NCBI RefSeq assembly: GCF_900102315.1
Contig: NZ_FNBL01000009.1
Location: 62,001 to 126,000, forward strand
From: Celeribacter baekdonensis
GTDB lineage: Bacteria; Pseudomonadota; Alphaproteobacteria; Rhodobacterales; Rhodobacteraceae
Direction: 5' to 3'
DNA: 64,000 bases
Shown here: positions 34,073 to 43,359 of the stretch, one piece after another
Layout of the letters: the number at the start of each line of letters is the position of its first letter
Position numbering within the stretch: the first letter of the stretch is position 1
Notes under the pieces: model-generated
Told to the model about the DNA's origin: nothing
Seen by the model: the letters and a program-made list of their open reading frames with translations, nothing else
Databases searched by the model: none
Position numbers and translations under genes: made by a program

Positions 34073-36172
34073 GTGACTATTTCACGTTTTTTCATAGGGC
34101 TTGGCATGGGTATATTTTGTGCCACAGGCCCAGCAGGAGCGACAGATCTTAGGTTTTCGGCTTCCAGCTATGGCACTCCCGGTCTCATTGACATGCCGAC
34201 CGGCTCGCCTTGGCCTGATGGGATGCTGGGCTTGTCTTCGGTCCTCACGAAAGACATGCAAAAATACACGCTGACCTTTCAAATCACTCCTCGCATATTT
34301 GGCAGCTTCCGTTACTCAATCCTCAATGGGTACGATGCCGGTGAAAATCGCTATGATCGGAGTTTCGACTTCGGATATCTGCTTATGGAAGAAACCCAAT
34401 ACCGTCCTGCGCTTTCTATTGGTTTGCGCGATTTTGGCGGTACAGGCATTTACGGATCGGAATATATTGCTGCCACAAAAACTTTTGGGGATCAGTTGAC
34501 GTTGACGGGCGGTATCGGTTGGGGCCGTCTTGCAAGCTACGGCGGGTTCACCAACCCGCTGGGTATAATCGACGACTCTTTTGAAACGCGTCCGATTCAG
34601 GATGTTTCGATCAACAACACAGGTCGGCTGGATATCAAACAATGGTTCCATGGTGATGCGGCGTTTTTTGGCGGAGTGGAATATCGGTTCAATCCACGCC
34701 TAACGCTCAAAGCAGAATACTCCTCTGACGCTTATGAGCGGGAAACGCTCAAAATGGGGTTTGATCACAAAACCCCGTTCAATGCCTCCCTCACCTATGG
34801 GTTTAAAAATGGGGCTGAAGTATCCGTCTATGCCCTTCACGGCTCAGAAATCGGTATCAGGGGGTCTATTCCGATCACCCCGCAAAAGCCCAAGTACCCG
34901 AGCGGCATCGAAGAGGCCCCGCCAACCCTTATGCCACGTCAAACCCAAGCGGCGTTGTCATGGGATGCGAACAGTGTCCGCCAAAAAAACAGCTCTCTGT
35001 CCATTGCTCTCAAAGATCAGGGCCTCACGCTCGAAGGCATCACAATCGAGGGCGACACAGCCACGGTGCGTTTCGTCAATGGTCGCTACCCGGCAGAAGC
35101 ACAGGCGCTTGGCCGGGCCGCGCGTGTTTTGGCAAACCAATTGCCGGCAGACATCACCACGTTCCGTTTGGAAGCGATGGCAAATGGGGTCACAACCTCA
35201 CGCACAACCCTGCGCCGCAGCGATCTCGAATCGCTTGAATACGATCTGGACGGCAGCTGGCGCAGCTTTGCCCGCGCAGATTTTGAAGATGCTGCCCACA
35301 GTGAAGCGGCCCCAATTGCGGGCATTTACCCTAAATTCAACTGGCGGATCACGCCCTACCTTGATCCCTCCCTTTTTGACCCGGACAATCCCGTGCGCGC
35401 CGATTTTGGCGTCCAAGCTGCGGCCTCGTTAGAACCCGCGCGCGGGCTTGTCTTTTCGGCGGCGGTACGTCAGCCGGTCGCTGGGAACCTTGATACCAGC
35501 ACACGCCCCTCAAATTCCGTTTTGCCACATGTTCGCACCGACAGTGCGGAATATGCCAAGCAATCGGATTTGGAGATCAAATATCTGACGGCTGAGTATT
35601 TCTTTCGTCCCGGTAAAAATCTTTATGGCCGTGCCACGGTTGGGTATCTTGAGACAATGTACGGCGGTGTCTCCGGCGAAGTGCTTTGGAAACCCGTCAA
35701 TGGTCCGCTGGCCCTTGGTGCCGAACTCAACTACGTCAAAAAACGTGATTTCGACCAAATGTTTGGCTTTCAAGACTATGACATTGTGACAGGTCACGCC
35801 TCTGCCTATTACGATTTTGGCGGAGGTTATCTCGGTCAGTTGGATGTCGGGCGCTATCTTGCGGGTGACTATGGCGCGACCTTCTCTGTGGACCGCGAAT
35901 TTGACAATGGTTTCCGTGTCGGGGCGTTTTTTACGCTCACCGATGTGTCCTTTGACGACTTCGGTGAAGGCTCCTTTGACAAGGGCATCCGCTTCTCCGT
36001 TCCTGTTGATTGGTTGACCGGGGCAGCGACCCAAGGCGGCTATGGAACGACCATTCGTCCTGTCGTCCGTGATGGTGGCGCGCGGCTTGATGTGCGCAAC
36101 CGGCTTTATGATGTTGTGAGAAACAGCCATACAAGTGAGTTGGAAGACCGTTGGGGAAAATTCTGGAGATGA
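34073..36172 (+). CDS. Outer-membrane exopolysaccharide protein, YjbH/GfcD family
   Basis: The 699-aa product is a YjbH-type protein: a signal peptide (ends PAGA near residue 24), then the family start SYGTPGLIDMPTG at about residues 31-43, SSVLTKD, and a C-terminal beta-barrel with repeated aromatic strands (YRFNPRLTLKAEYSSDAYE, LDVGRYLAGDYGATFSVDREF). Start GTG 34073 has GAGGTGA just upstream and gives the signal peptide cleanly; a much longer in-frame start at 33953 overlaps the epimerase gene and is rejected. YjbH and GfcD act in export or modification of yjb or group 4 capsule polysaccharide. The lipoprotein gene YjbF follows with a start 6 bases past the stop, reversing the usual yjbF-yjbG-yjbH order. 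Confidence 0.9.
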   Translation: MTISRFFIGLGMGIFCATGPAGATDLRFSASSYGTPGLIDMPTGSPWPDGMLGLSSVLTKDMQKYTLTFQITPRIFGSFRYSILNGYDAGENRYDRSFDFGYLLMEETQYRPALSIGLRDFGGTGIYGSEYIAATKTFGDQLTLTGGIGWGRLASYGGFTNPLGIIDDSFETRPIQDVSINNTGRLDIKQWFHGDAAFFGGVEYRFNPRLTLKAEYSSDAYERETLKMGFDHKTPFNASLTYGFKNGAEVSVYALHGSEIGIRGSIPITPQKPKYPSGIEEAPPTLMPRQTQAALSWDANSVRQKNSSLSIALKDQGLTLEGITIEGDTATVRFVNGRYPAEAQALGRAARVLANQLPADITTFRLEAMANGVTTSRTTLRRSDLESLEYDLDGSWRSFARADFEDAAHSEAAPIAGIYPKFNWRITPYLDPSLFDPDNPVRADFGVQAAASLEPARGLVFSAAVRQPVAGNLDTSTRPSNSVLPHVRTDSAEYAKQSDLEIKYLTAEYFFRPGKNLYGRATVGYLETMYGGVSGEVLWKPVNGPLALGAELNYVKKRDFDQMFGFQDYDIVTGHASAYYDFGGGYLGQLDVGRYLAGDYGATFSVDREFDNGFRVGAFFTLTDVSFDDFGEGSFDKGIRFSVPVDWLTGAATQGGYGTTIRPVVRDGGARLDVRNRLYDVVRNSHTSELEDRWGKFWR

Positions 36173-36177
36173 CCTGT

Positions 36178-36828
36178 ATGACTGTCTTGCGCCCACTTGG
36201 TTTCATGTTCGCGCTCCTTGCTGGTTTGAGCGCCTGTTCGTCAGATGCCGAAAAATCCAACCTTTTGAAAGAACTCGTGAGCGGGCAGGGCGAAGTCGTG
36301 CCAGATCCGACCTTTCTCGCCTACGAACAAGCTGGCGCGCCCACTTACCTTGTGTCGCTCGAAGCCAAAAAACAGGCCTATACGATCTTTGTGCGTCAAA
36401 CCACGAATGCCAAAGGTGAGGAAACCTGGATTTCTCTCGATAAGCTATCGCTTGGCATGAAGAATGGTATGATCATTGCCACCCGCGGCATGGGGGGAGA
36501 TCAGCTTGCGGGCGATCCCTCACAGACTCTTGCTGCGCTGAAAGCCGGGCGTAATGAGGTCACCGAACGTTTTGTCACATTGCTCAATGGCGAGAGCCAG
36601 GCCGAAACTCTGGCCTTCCGCTGCGAAGTTGAACGTCAAAGGCAGGCCGATGTCGATCTGGGACCCTATACTGCCGACACGGATCTTTTTTACGAAACCT
36701 GCCGCAATGGCCAAATCCGCTTCCGCAATCTGTTCTGGGTCGAACGGGGCAGCCGAAACCTCGTCCAATCGCGCCAATGGATCAGTGAAACGGTTGGCAC
36801 TCTCGCCTTGCGCGCGGTCCCAAGGTAA
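36178..36828 (+). CDS. YjbF/GfcB-family lipoprotein
   Basis: The 216-aa product starts MTVLRPLGFMFALLAGLSAC, a lipoprotein signal with lipobox LSAC (Cys20). The mature part matches YjbF/GfcB: PDPTFLAYEQAGAPTYLV, ISLDKLSLGMKNGMIIATRGMGGDQLAGDP (an extended signature of the family), and a final FRNLFWVERGSRNLVQSRQWIS. ATG 36178 has GGAG 9 bases upstream; an ATG at 36169 overlaps the yjbH stop and has no room for a ribosome site. It ends 18 bases from the convergent SorC gene. GfcC/YjbG is not found beside it. Confidence 0.9.
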   Translation: MTVLRPLGFMFALLAGLSACSSDAEKSNLLKELVSGQGEVVPDPTFLAYEQAGAPTYLVSLEAKKQAYTIFVRQTTNAKGEETWISLDKLSLGMKNGMIIATRGMGGDQLAGDPSQTLAALKAGRNEVTERFVTLLNGESQAETLAFRCEVERQRQADVDLGPYTADTDLFYETCRNGQIRFRNLFWVERGSRNLVQSRQWISETVGTLALRAVPR

Positions 36829-36846
36829 CGAACGCCGTTCCTGATC

Positions 36847-37857
36847 TCAGGTGCGCTGCTTATAGTGGTCAATCAGGCTTTGCGCTGTGGTCTCATCCGT
36901 GACCAATACATTGGCAATTCGTGCCTGCAACATCCCATAAATCGCGCCAACTTTTTGCGGCGCGCCGCCAATGCAAATCCGTTCGGGTACGTTGAGCAAA
37001 TCATCCAGCGCCATCGTGATATGGCGCTCGTCGAATTCACTGCGCACAATTTGGCCCTCAGCATCAAAGAAATACCCGGCAGCAAAGCCCACAGCGCCAA
37101 GGTCGCGGTAGACCTGTAAGGCAGCATCGGACATGAAACCGCTTTGCTCCAAGAGCGTTTCGCCAACCAGTTGCGTCACGCCAAAGATGATCTTTGTGCA
37201 TTGTTGCAACAGCGTAAAGTGATTGCGGATTTCGGGCTCGTTCAACAAAATGTCTTTGACCTGCGCTGTGGACACAACCCCCGGTGCGTGAAGGTTCACA
37301 CAGCGTGCAGACAGGCGATCTGCAATATTTGTGGTGCACAGGACGGGTGAAAAATCAAAGGTCGCGACGGCACTGCCGGTGATTTGTGCAACTGTGATGT
37401 TGGGGTGGCGCACACTCGTCAGATGTTCTGACAGCGACAGCACGGTGCGACCCCAGGCGACGCCAATCGTATCATCGGCATGCAGTCGCGCTTCCAAAAC
37501 CCGCGCCCCCAGATGGCTTATTTCATTGGCCAATGTGGCGGGGTCTTGCGGCGTGGGTAGCACATAGCATTCCGACAAGCCGCTCAATTCACAGAGTTCA
37601 AGCGCTACATCCGCCCGCGCGATGCGCGAGGGGTCGATGGAGATATTGACGATCCCCTCATCGCGCGCCTTTTGCAGCAGGTTAAACACAGAGGCGCGTG
37701 AAATCCCCAACTGATCGGCGATTTTGTCCTGCTTTTGACCCTCTTCATAATAGAGCCACGCCGCCCAAAGCACCTCATCCATGCCAAACCGCGATGGCAC
37801 GGCGCGCCGTGTGGCGTGGCGTGAGTCGTCGTCGGTTTTATCGCGTTTGCCCGGCAT
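36847..37857 (-). CDS. SorC/DeoR-type transcriptional regulator of sugar or polyol catabolism
   Basis: The 336-aa product has an HTH near residues 38-62 (GQKQDKIADQLGISRASVF) and a C-terminal SorC sugar-phosphate-binding domain (IGVAWGRTVLSLSEHL, ICIGGAPQKVGAI). AAGGAGAG precedes the ATG. It is divergent from the polyol operon across 172 bases that carry a promoter and two matching palindromes, so it likely represses or activates that operon and itself. EryD of the Brucella erythritol operon belongs to this family, which fits the genes encoded here, but the effector is unknown. Confidence 0.92.
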   Translation of the reverse strand: MPGKRDKTDDDSRHATRRAVPSRFGMDEVLWAAWLYYEEGQKQDKIADQLGISRASVFNLLQKARDEGIVNISIDPSRIARADVALELCELSGLSECYVLPTPQDPATLANEISHLGARVLEARLHADDTIGVAWGRTVLSLSEHLTSVRHPNITVAQITGSAVATFDFSPVLCTTNIADRLSARCVNLHAPGVVSTAQVKDILLNEPEIRNHFTLLQQCTKIIFGVTQLVGETLLEQSGFMSDAALQVYRDLGAVGFAAGYFFDAEGQIVRSEFDERHITMALDDLLNVPERICIGGAPQKVGAIYGMLQARIANVLVTDETTAQSLIDHYKQRT

Positions 37858-37931
37858 GTGCTCTCCTTAAAATAGTGCTTTTACGAAATCCAGCCTGACA
37901 ATCAACCTGAAACCACTGGAAATCAAGAACT

Positions 37932-37960
37932 TTGACATATGTCACGTTGATCTGAATAAT
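37932..37960 (+). promoter_or_regulatory. Sigma-70-type promoter of the polyol operon
   Basis: TTGACA (37932-37937) and AATAAT (37955-37960) are separated by exactly 17 bases, a near-consensus pair, placed about 70 bases before the first gene. The predicted start of transcription is near 37967, inside the second palindrome. Confidence 0.7.
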
Positions 37961-37977
37961 GTTATTGACATATGCCA
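37933..37977. promoter_or_regulatory. Paired operator sites for the SorC regulator
   Basis: TGACATATGTCA (37933-37944) is a perfect 12-bp palindrome, and TGACATATGCCA (37966-37977) is a near copy. Centre-to-centre distance is 33 bases, about three helical turns. The first overlaps the -35 box and the second the expected transcription start, an arrangement typical of repression. No further copy was noticed elsewhere in the window. Confidence 0.75.
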
Positions 37978-38029
37978 CAACTATCTGGCAACTTTCAAAT
38001 CAAGTGAAAAACTTGCGAGGGAGGAGCAA

Positions 38030-39370
38030 ATGACCATGCCGCTTTCAATCAAAGAGCGCGCGACATCTGACTGGAATGCCCTCATCACCGAGGTCACTCA
38101 GGGCAGGTGGTGCGATCCCGATACGGGGCTGGCCGTTGATGTTCCTTTCAACCACATCGAGATCGGAGACGGCTTTGCCGACGCCGCCCGCGACATGGTG
38201 AATGCGGTGATGCCGGCGCAAAGTTATGCGGTGGTGTGTGATGCGGACACGGCCGAAGTGATGGGCGCAGACATTGCGCGCAACATGCAGGGCAAGGCAG
38301 AGATCATCGTTTTAGATCATCCACATGCCGACGAAGGGCAGGTGCGCGATCTGCAAAAACTGACCCGTAATCATGACGCGTTGATTGCGGTCGGGTCTGG
38401 TACGATCAACGATCTGTGCAAATACGCCACCTATCTCGATGGGCGCGCCTATAGTGTGTTCGGCACGGCACCTTCGATGAATGGCTACACCTCGTCGACC
38501 GCGTCGATCACCCTCGATTCCGGTCTCAAAACCACCCAAAAAGCGCATGCGGCCAAGGGCGTTTTTATCGACATCGACGTGTCCTCAAAGGCGCCGCAAT
38601 ATTTGATCGGCGCGGGCTTGGGCGACTCCTTGTGTCGGCCCACGGCACAGGTCGATTGGTATTTTTCCCATGTGATGCTGGGCACGCGCTATGCGACCGC
38701 GCCCTATCTTTTGCAAGAAGACGATGAGGCCGAAGTGCTGCGCCGTTCCGCCGATTTGGGGCTGGGCGAGCATGATGCGATTGGCTATCTGCAGCGGCTT
38801 TTGACTCTCGGTGGGCTTGGCATCGCCGTGGTTGGCATGAGCCACCCCGGTTCGATGGGCGAACATCAGATTTCCCATTGGATCGACAGCTTTGCCGGTG
38901 ACCGCCACCCCGGCACTGTTCATGGCCAACAGGTCGGCGTGGCCTCCATCACCATGGCGCGGCTGCAAGATCACATCCTCTCACTGGAGGAGGCTCCGCG
39001 CATTCGCGGCTGGCAACCTGACGAGGCCGCACTCCGCGCGCGCTATCCGGCAGCAGCCGTTGAGGATTGCCTCAAGGCCTCCCGCGCCAAAGCTATGGAT
39101 GCGCAAGCCACAGAGGCATTCAACCGTCAATTGGCCGAAATCTGGCCTGAGCTGCGCACAACATTGCGCGCGATGATGTTGGCACCGGACGAGATGACAA
39201 CCCATCTGCGCGCTTCCGGCGGCGGGGCCACCTATGACGAGATCGGCCTTGAGCGTGATCTTTACATCGACGCCCTGCGCCATTGCCGCGAGATGCGCGA
39301 CCGCTATTCGATGCTCGATCTCGCCGATGACATGGGCATTTTGGACAGTTTCATTGAGGAGTGGGTCTGA
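38030..39370 (+). CDS. sn-Glycerol-1-phosphate dehydrogenase-like enzyme (AraM family)
   Basis: The 446-aa product is an iron-type alcohol dehydrogenase of the glycerol-1-phosphate dehydrogenase/AraM group. It has the NAD motif VGSGTINDLCKY, the substrate segment TAPSMNGYTSSTASI, metal-ligand regions AGLGDSLCRPTAQVDW and SHPGSMGEHQISHWID, and HPGTVHGQQVGVAS. In Bacillus, AraM reduces DHAP to sn-glycerol-1-phosphate; here the natural substrate may be another polyol phosphate. It is about 50 aa longer than AraM, with a C-terminal helical extension. GAGGGAGGAGC precedes the ATG. Its stop overlaps the HAD phosphatase start by one base. Confidence 0.87.
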   Translation: MTMPLSIKERATSDWNALITEVTQGRWCDPDTGLAVDVPFNHIEIGDGFADAARDMVNAVMPAQSYAVVCDADTAEVMGADIARNMQGKAEIIVLDHPHADEGQVRDLQKLTRNHDALIAVGSGTINDLCKYATYLDGRAYSVFGTAPSMNGYTSSTASITLDSGLKTTQKAHAAKGVFIDIDVSSKAPQYLIGAGLGDSLCRPTAQVDWYFSHVMLGTRYATAPYLLQEDDEAEVLRRSADLGLGEHDAIGYLQRLLTLGGLGIAVVGMSHPGSMGEHQISHWIDSFAGDRHPGTVHGQQVGVASITMARLQDHILSLEEAPRIRGWQPDEAALRARYPAAAVEDCLKASRAKAMDAQATEAFNRQLAEIWPELRTTLRAMMLAPDEMTTHLRASGGGATYDEIGLERDLYIDALRHCREMRDRYSMLDLADDMGILDSFIEEWV

Positions 39371-40194
39371 TGCGTCCGCTGAGCGAACTTGACGACGGCC
39401 AACTGGCCAATTGTGTGGCGGTTTTGACCGATATTGATGACACGCTGACCACGGATGGCCAATTGCCCGCCGCCGCCTATGCCGCTTTGGAACGGTTGGC
39501 CGATGCGGGGCTTGCCGTGGTGCCGATCACCGGACGCCCCGCCGGGTGGTGCGATATGATTGCGCGGCTTTGGCCCGTGGCCGGGATCGTGGGCGAAAAC
39601 GGTGCGTTCTATTTTTCCTATGACCGCGAAAAGCGGGTGATGCGGCAAAAGTTTTTTGCCACCGCCGAAGAGCGGCGCAAAAATCGGTTCCGCCTCGACG
39701 TGTTGCGTCAGGACATTTTGGCAAAAGTGCCCGGTGCCGGGATCGCCTCGGACCAACTGTACCGCGAAGCCGATCTGGCGATTGATTTTTGCGAAGATGT
39801 ACCCGCGCTGCCCGAAGATCAGGTGCAACTGATCCTTGATATGTTCAAAGAGGCCGGCGCGGTCGCCAAACTGTCCTCGATCCATGTGAACGGCTGGTTT
39901 GGCAATTACGACAAACTGTCGATGAGCCGCATCTTTGCCAAGGACATCCTTGGGATGGATCTGGATGCGGATCGTGCGCGGATTATCTTTGCCGGAGATA
40001 GCCCGAATGACGGGCCGATGTTTGAGTTTTTCCCAAATTCCTGCGGTGTGGCCAATGTGCGCGATTTTGAACCGGGCAGCTTTGCCCCCCCGGCCTTTGT
40101 CGCCCCGTCCGAGGGCGGGGCAGGCTTTGTCGAGATTGCCGAACGCATTTTGAGCGCGCGGCCCGTCCCGGCGCGGGAGGCGGCTCATGTCTGA
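39370..40194 (+). CDS. HAD-superfamily phosphatase (Cof/MPGP-like)
   Basis: The 274-aa product has HAD motif I with nucleophile Asp21 and Asp23 (LTDIDDTLTTDG), motif II in VVPITGRPAGW (Thr), and motif IV AGDSPNDGPMFE. The cap domain and the long insertion between motifs II and IV resemble the mannosyl-3-phosphoglycerate phosphatase and Cof groups. It would dephosphorylate a sugar or polyol phosphate. Its start overlaps the dehydrogenase stop and its end overlaps the glpD-like start by 8 bases, indicating tight coupling. Confidence 0.85.
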   Translation: MRPLSELDDGQLANCVAVLTDIDDTLTTDGQLPAAAYAALERLADAGLAVVPITGRPAGWCDMIARLWPVAGIVGENGAFYFSYDREKRVMRQKFFATAEERRKNRFRLDVLRQDILAKVPGAGIASDQLYREADLAIDFCEDVPALPEDQVQLILDMFKEAGAVAKLSSIHVNGWFGNYDKLSMSRIFAKDILGMDLDADRARIIFAGDSPNDGPMFEFFPNSCGVANVRDFEPGSFAPPAFVAPSEGGAGFVEIAERILSARPVPAREAAHV

Positions 40195-41737
40195 TCCCGC
40201 GTCTGATCACCTTTACGATCTTGCCATCATCGGCGGCGGCATCAACGGCTGTGGCATTGCGCGCGATGCGGTCGGGCGGGGCTATTCCACCTATCTGTGC
40301 GAACAGGGCGATATGGGCGGGGCCACCTCGTCCTCCTCAACCAAGCTGTTGCACGGCGGCTTGCGCTATTTGGAGCATTACGAATTCCGGCTGGTGCGTG
40401 AGGCACTGATCGAACGCGAAGTCTTGTGGAACATCGCACCCCATATCGTGCGCCCGCTGCGCTTTGTCTTGCCGCATTCCAAGGGCATGCGTCCGGCGTG
40501 GCTCTTGCGCCTTGGCCTGTTCATTTATGATCATTTGGGCGGGCGCAAACTCTTGCCGGGCACCGCGCGGGTCAATTTGAAAACCGGACCGATTGGTGTG
40601 GGTCTGCGGGCAGATTTGAAACTCGGGTTCGAGTATTCCGATTGCTGGGTCGAGGACAATCGCTTGGTCATTCTCAATGCGATGGATGCCGAGGAACGCG
40701 GTGCCACCATTCGTGCCCGCCATCGCTGCACAAGCGCCAAACCCCATCCCGAAGGTGGCTGGACCGTGACCACCCGCGATCTGGACACGGGGCGAGACGA
40801 GGTGATCCGCGCGCGCATGGTGATCAATGCCGCCGGACCTTGGGCCAATGACGTGGCTCGCACCGTTGCGCAGCGCCCGCCCAAAGGCCGGGTACGTCAG
40901 GTCCAGGGTTCGCATATCGTGGTCCCGAAACTCTATGATCACGACCGCTGTTTCATCTTTCAAAATGACGATGGCCGGATCGTGTTCACCATCCCCTATG
41001 AGGAAAAATTCACGCTGATCGGCACCACGGATCGCGACTATCCCGGTGATCCCGCCGATGTGGCCGCCTCACCAGAAGAGATTTCGTATCTGTGCAAACT
41101 GGTGTCCGGGTATTTCAAACGTCCGGTCTCAGTCAGCGATGTGGTCTGGACCTATAGCGGCGTGCGCCCGCTCTATGATGACGGCAGTTCAGACGCGCAA
41201 AAGGCAACGCGGGACTATGTTCTGGAGGTCGACACCAGCGAAAAAGCCCCGATTCTGTCGGTCTTTGGCGGAAAAATCACGACTTATAGACGGCTTGCAG
41301 AATCAGCCATGGAAAGGATCGACTCCTGTTTGAAGGCCCCGCAAAACGGTGCAAAACTTGCGCCCGGCTGGACTGGAACAACATCACTGCCGGGCGGGGA
41401 GTTCGATCCCACGGCGTTTGAGGCGGAGGTTCGAAAACTACAGTCTCGCTATGGCTTTCTCTCAATAAACGAAGCGCGGCGGTTGGTTCGGTTTTACGGC
41501 ACCCGCGCGCCGAATATGCTGGGTCTGGCAAAAAAACGATCCGATCTGGGGACTGATTTTGGCGCCGGTTTGACGGCGTGCGAAATCGACTACATGCGCC
41601 ACCACGAATGGGCCCATACGGCGCAGGATATTCTGTTTCATCGTAGCAAGTTAGGGCTGCGGTTAAGCCCGTCGCAAATTGACGCCATCGCACACTACAT
41701 GGAAGGGGCGCAGACGGCGACACGGCAAAGCGCCTGA
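40187..41737 (+). CDS. FAD-dependent glycerol-3-phosphate dehydrogenase family (GlpD/EryB-like)
   Basis: The 516-aa product has the FAD dinucleotide motif IIGGGINGCGIARDA at residues 14-28, the GlpD block STKLLHGGLRYLEHYEF, IGTTDRDYPGDP, VWTYSGVRPLYDD and FGGKITTYRRLAE. GlpD oxidises sn-glycerol-3-phosphate to DHAP at the membrane, feeding quinones. Close relatives (EryB) oxidise erythritol phosphate. Being co-encoded with two FGGY kinases and a SorC regulator makes a polyol-phosphate substrate likely here. Length is typical. Confidence 0.88.
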   Translation: MSDPASDHLYDLAIIGGGINGCGIARDAVGRGYSTYLCEQGDMGGATSSSSTKLLHGGLRYLEHYEFRLVREALIEREVLWNIAPHIVRPLRFVLPHSKGMRPAWLLRLGLFIYDHLGGRKLLPGTARVNLKTGPIGVGLRADLKLGFEYSDCWVEDNRLVILNAMDAEERGATIRARHRCTSAKPHPEGGWTVTTRDLDTGRDEVIRARMVINAAGPWANDVARTVAQRPPKGRVRQVQGSHIVVPKLYDHDRCFIFQNDDGRIVFTIPYEEKFTLIGTTDRDYPGDPADVAASPEEISYLCKLVSGYFKRPVSVSDVVWTYSGVRPLYDDGSSDAQKATRDYVLEVDTSEKAPILSVFGGKITTYRRLAESAMERIDSCLKAPQNGAKLAPGWTGTTSLPGGEFDPTAFEAEVRKLQSRYGFLSINEARRLVRFYGTRAPNMLGLAKKRSDLGTDFGAGLTACEIDYMRHHEWAHTAQDILFHRSKLGLRLSPSQIDAIAHYMEGAQTATRQSA

Positions 41738-41827
41738 GCACAAGCTCACATGGGAAGAGGAACCCGTGGCGCAGACGTCGCACGCATAGCCGCTTGAGGA
41801 GGCGGTGAAATTAGGGAGGAGAAGCCG

Positions 41828-43273
41828 ATGTTTCTGGGCATAGATCTCGGAACGTCCGGGGTAAAGTGTATCCTGATGGATGCGGACCAACAATTGGTTG
41901 CCGAGGCGTCCTCGCGGCCACTTGAGGTGACGCGCGCACGCCCTGGATGGTCCGAACAAGACCCCGCCTTATGGTGGGATGCGGTGGGCGAAGCACTTGA
42001 TACCTTGCGCGCCAATCATGGCACAGCCATGGCGGCGGTCGAAGGCATCGGCCTGTCGGGGCAGATGTATGGGGCCACCGTTCTGGATGACGCGGACAAA
42101 CCGCTGCGCCCGGCGATCCTTTGGAACGACACGCGCAGCACCCCTGAATGTGAGGAGCTGTCCGAGGCGGTGCCGGAGCTGATGCATCATGTCGGGCGCA
42201 AGCCGACGCCGGGTGTGACCGCGACCAAACTCCTGTGGCTGCGCCGTCATGAGCCGGAAACCTATAAAGCCATCCGTACCGTGTTATTGCCGAAAGATTA
42301 TGTGCGGCTGTTGCTGACCGGTGAAAAGGTCAGCGATCTGGCCGACGCGAGCGGCACGATGTGGGTCGATCTGCACACACGCGATTGGTCCGATACGATG
42401 CTGTCGGCCTGCGGTCTGGATCAACGCCAGATGCCGCGACTGGTCGAAGGCACCGCCGTGTCCGGGCGGTTGCGCTCAGAACTTGCGGCGCGTTGGGGCA
42501 TGGTGCGTTGCCCGGTTGTGGCGGGTGGCGGTGGTGACAATGCCTGTGGCGCCTGTGGCACCGGCGTGATCGAAGATGGCGATGGCACCGTGTCCTTGGG
42601 CACATCCGGCGTGCTGTTCGTTGCCAATGACACGCCCAGATTGGCCGGAGATCACGCCATTGAATCGCTGTGCCATGCCGTGCCTGATCGTTGGCATCAA
42701 ATGTCGGTGGTGCTTTCGGCCACCTCTTGCCTGACCTGGCTGTCCGCCCGGCTCAAAGCCAGCCCGGCGGAATTGGTCCAAGCCTTGGGCCATACGCCAC
42801 GCCCGGCCACGGATCTGACCTTTGTGCCCTTTCTCGATGGCTGCTGGTCGCCGCGCTCGGATGCCAAAATCCGCGGCGGGTTCTTTGGACTGGCGCATCA
42901 ACATGATGATGCGGCGATGACACAGGCGGTGATGCAGGGCGTGGCCTTTGCCATCCGCGAATGCGCCGATGCGTTTCGCGCCAGTGGGACCGAACTGCGA
43001 CGGTTGCTGGCCATTGGTGGCGGGTCGCAATCGGACCTGTGGCTGTCGATGCTGGCCAATACGCTTGACCTTGAATTGGACATCCCGCGCGGCAGCGCGC
43101 TTGGCGCGGCGTATGGCGCGGCCCGGTTGGGCATGATCGCGGCGACCAATGCGGTCCCGGCCTCGGTGCTGCGTCGCCCCGAACTGAAGGGTTCCATCGG
43201 ACCAGAACCCGCATGTCTGGACAGTTATACAGAGGCTTTTGATCGCTGGAAGGGTGCGGTCGCGAGCTGCTGA
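41828..43273 (+). CDS. FGGY carbohydrate kinase, xylulokinase-like
   Basis: The 481-aa product has both FGGY halves: N-terminal GIDLGTSGVKCILMD (ATPase phosphate 1), GLSGQMYGATVLD and LWNDTRS, and C-terminal GGGSQSDLWLSMLAN with GSALGAAYGAARLG. It looks most like xylulokinase (XylB), phosphorylating a ketopentose or related sugar in the cytoplasm. No isomerase (XylA) gene is seen. It sits between the GlpD-like gene and an ABC transporter, in an operon read from 38030. Confidence 0.87.
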   Translation: MFLGIDLGTSGVKCILMDADQQLVAEASSRPLEVTRARPGWSEQDPALWWDAVGEALDTLRANHGTAMAAVEGIGLSGQMYGATVLDDADKPLRPAILWNDTRSTPECEELSEAVPELMHHVGRKPTPGVTATKLLWLRRHEPETYKAIRTVLLPKDYVRLLLTGEKVSDLADASGTMWVDLHTRDWSDTMLSACGLDQRQMPRLVEGTAVSGRLRSELAARWGMVRCPVVAGGGGDNACGACGTGVIEDGDGTVSLGTSGVLFVANDTPRLAGDHAIESLCHAVPDRWHQMSVVLSATSCLTWLSARLKASPAELVQALGHTPRPATDLTFVPFLDGCWSPRSDAKIRGGFFGLAHQHDDAAMTQAVMQGVAFAIRECADAFRASGTELRRLLAIGGGSQSDLWLSMLANTLDLELDIPRGSALGAAYGAARLGMIAATNAVPASVLRRPELKGSIGPEPACLDSYTEAFDRWKGAVASC

Positions 43274-43359
43274 GATCTGGCCCATGCACCCTGAGGAGGG
43301 GGCCATGGGGCAACAAAAGCTGACCCAAACAGGGCGGCAAAACAGTGGAGGAAAGAACA

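Noticed and set aside
41738-41827. An operator or terminator between the GlpD-like and FGGY kinase genes
   Set aside because: A 90-base spacer with no convincing inverted repeat; genes appear co-transcribed.
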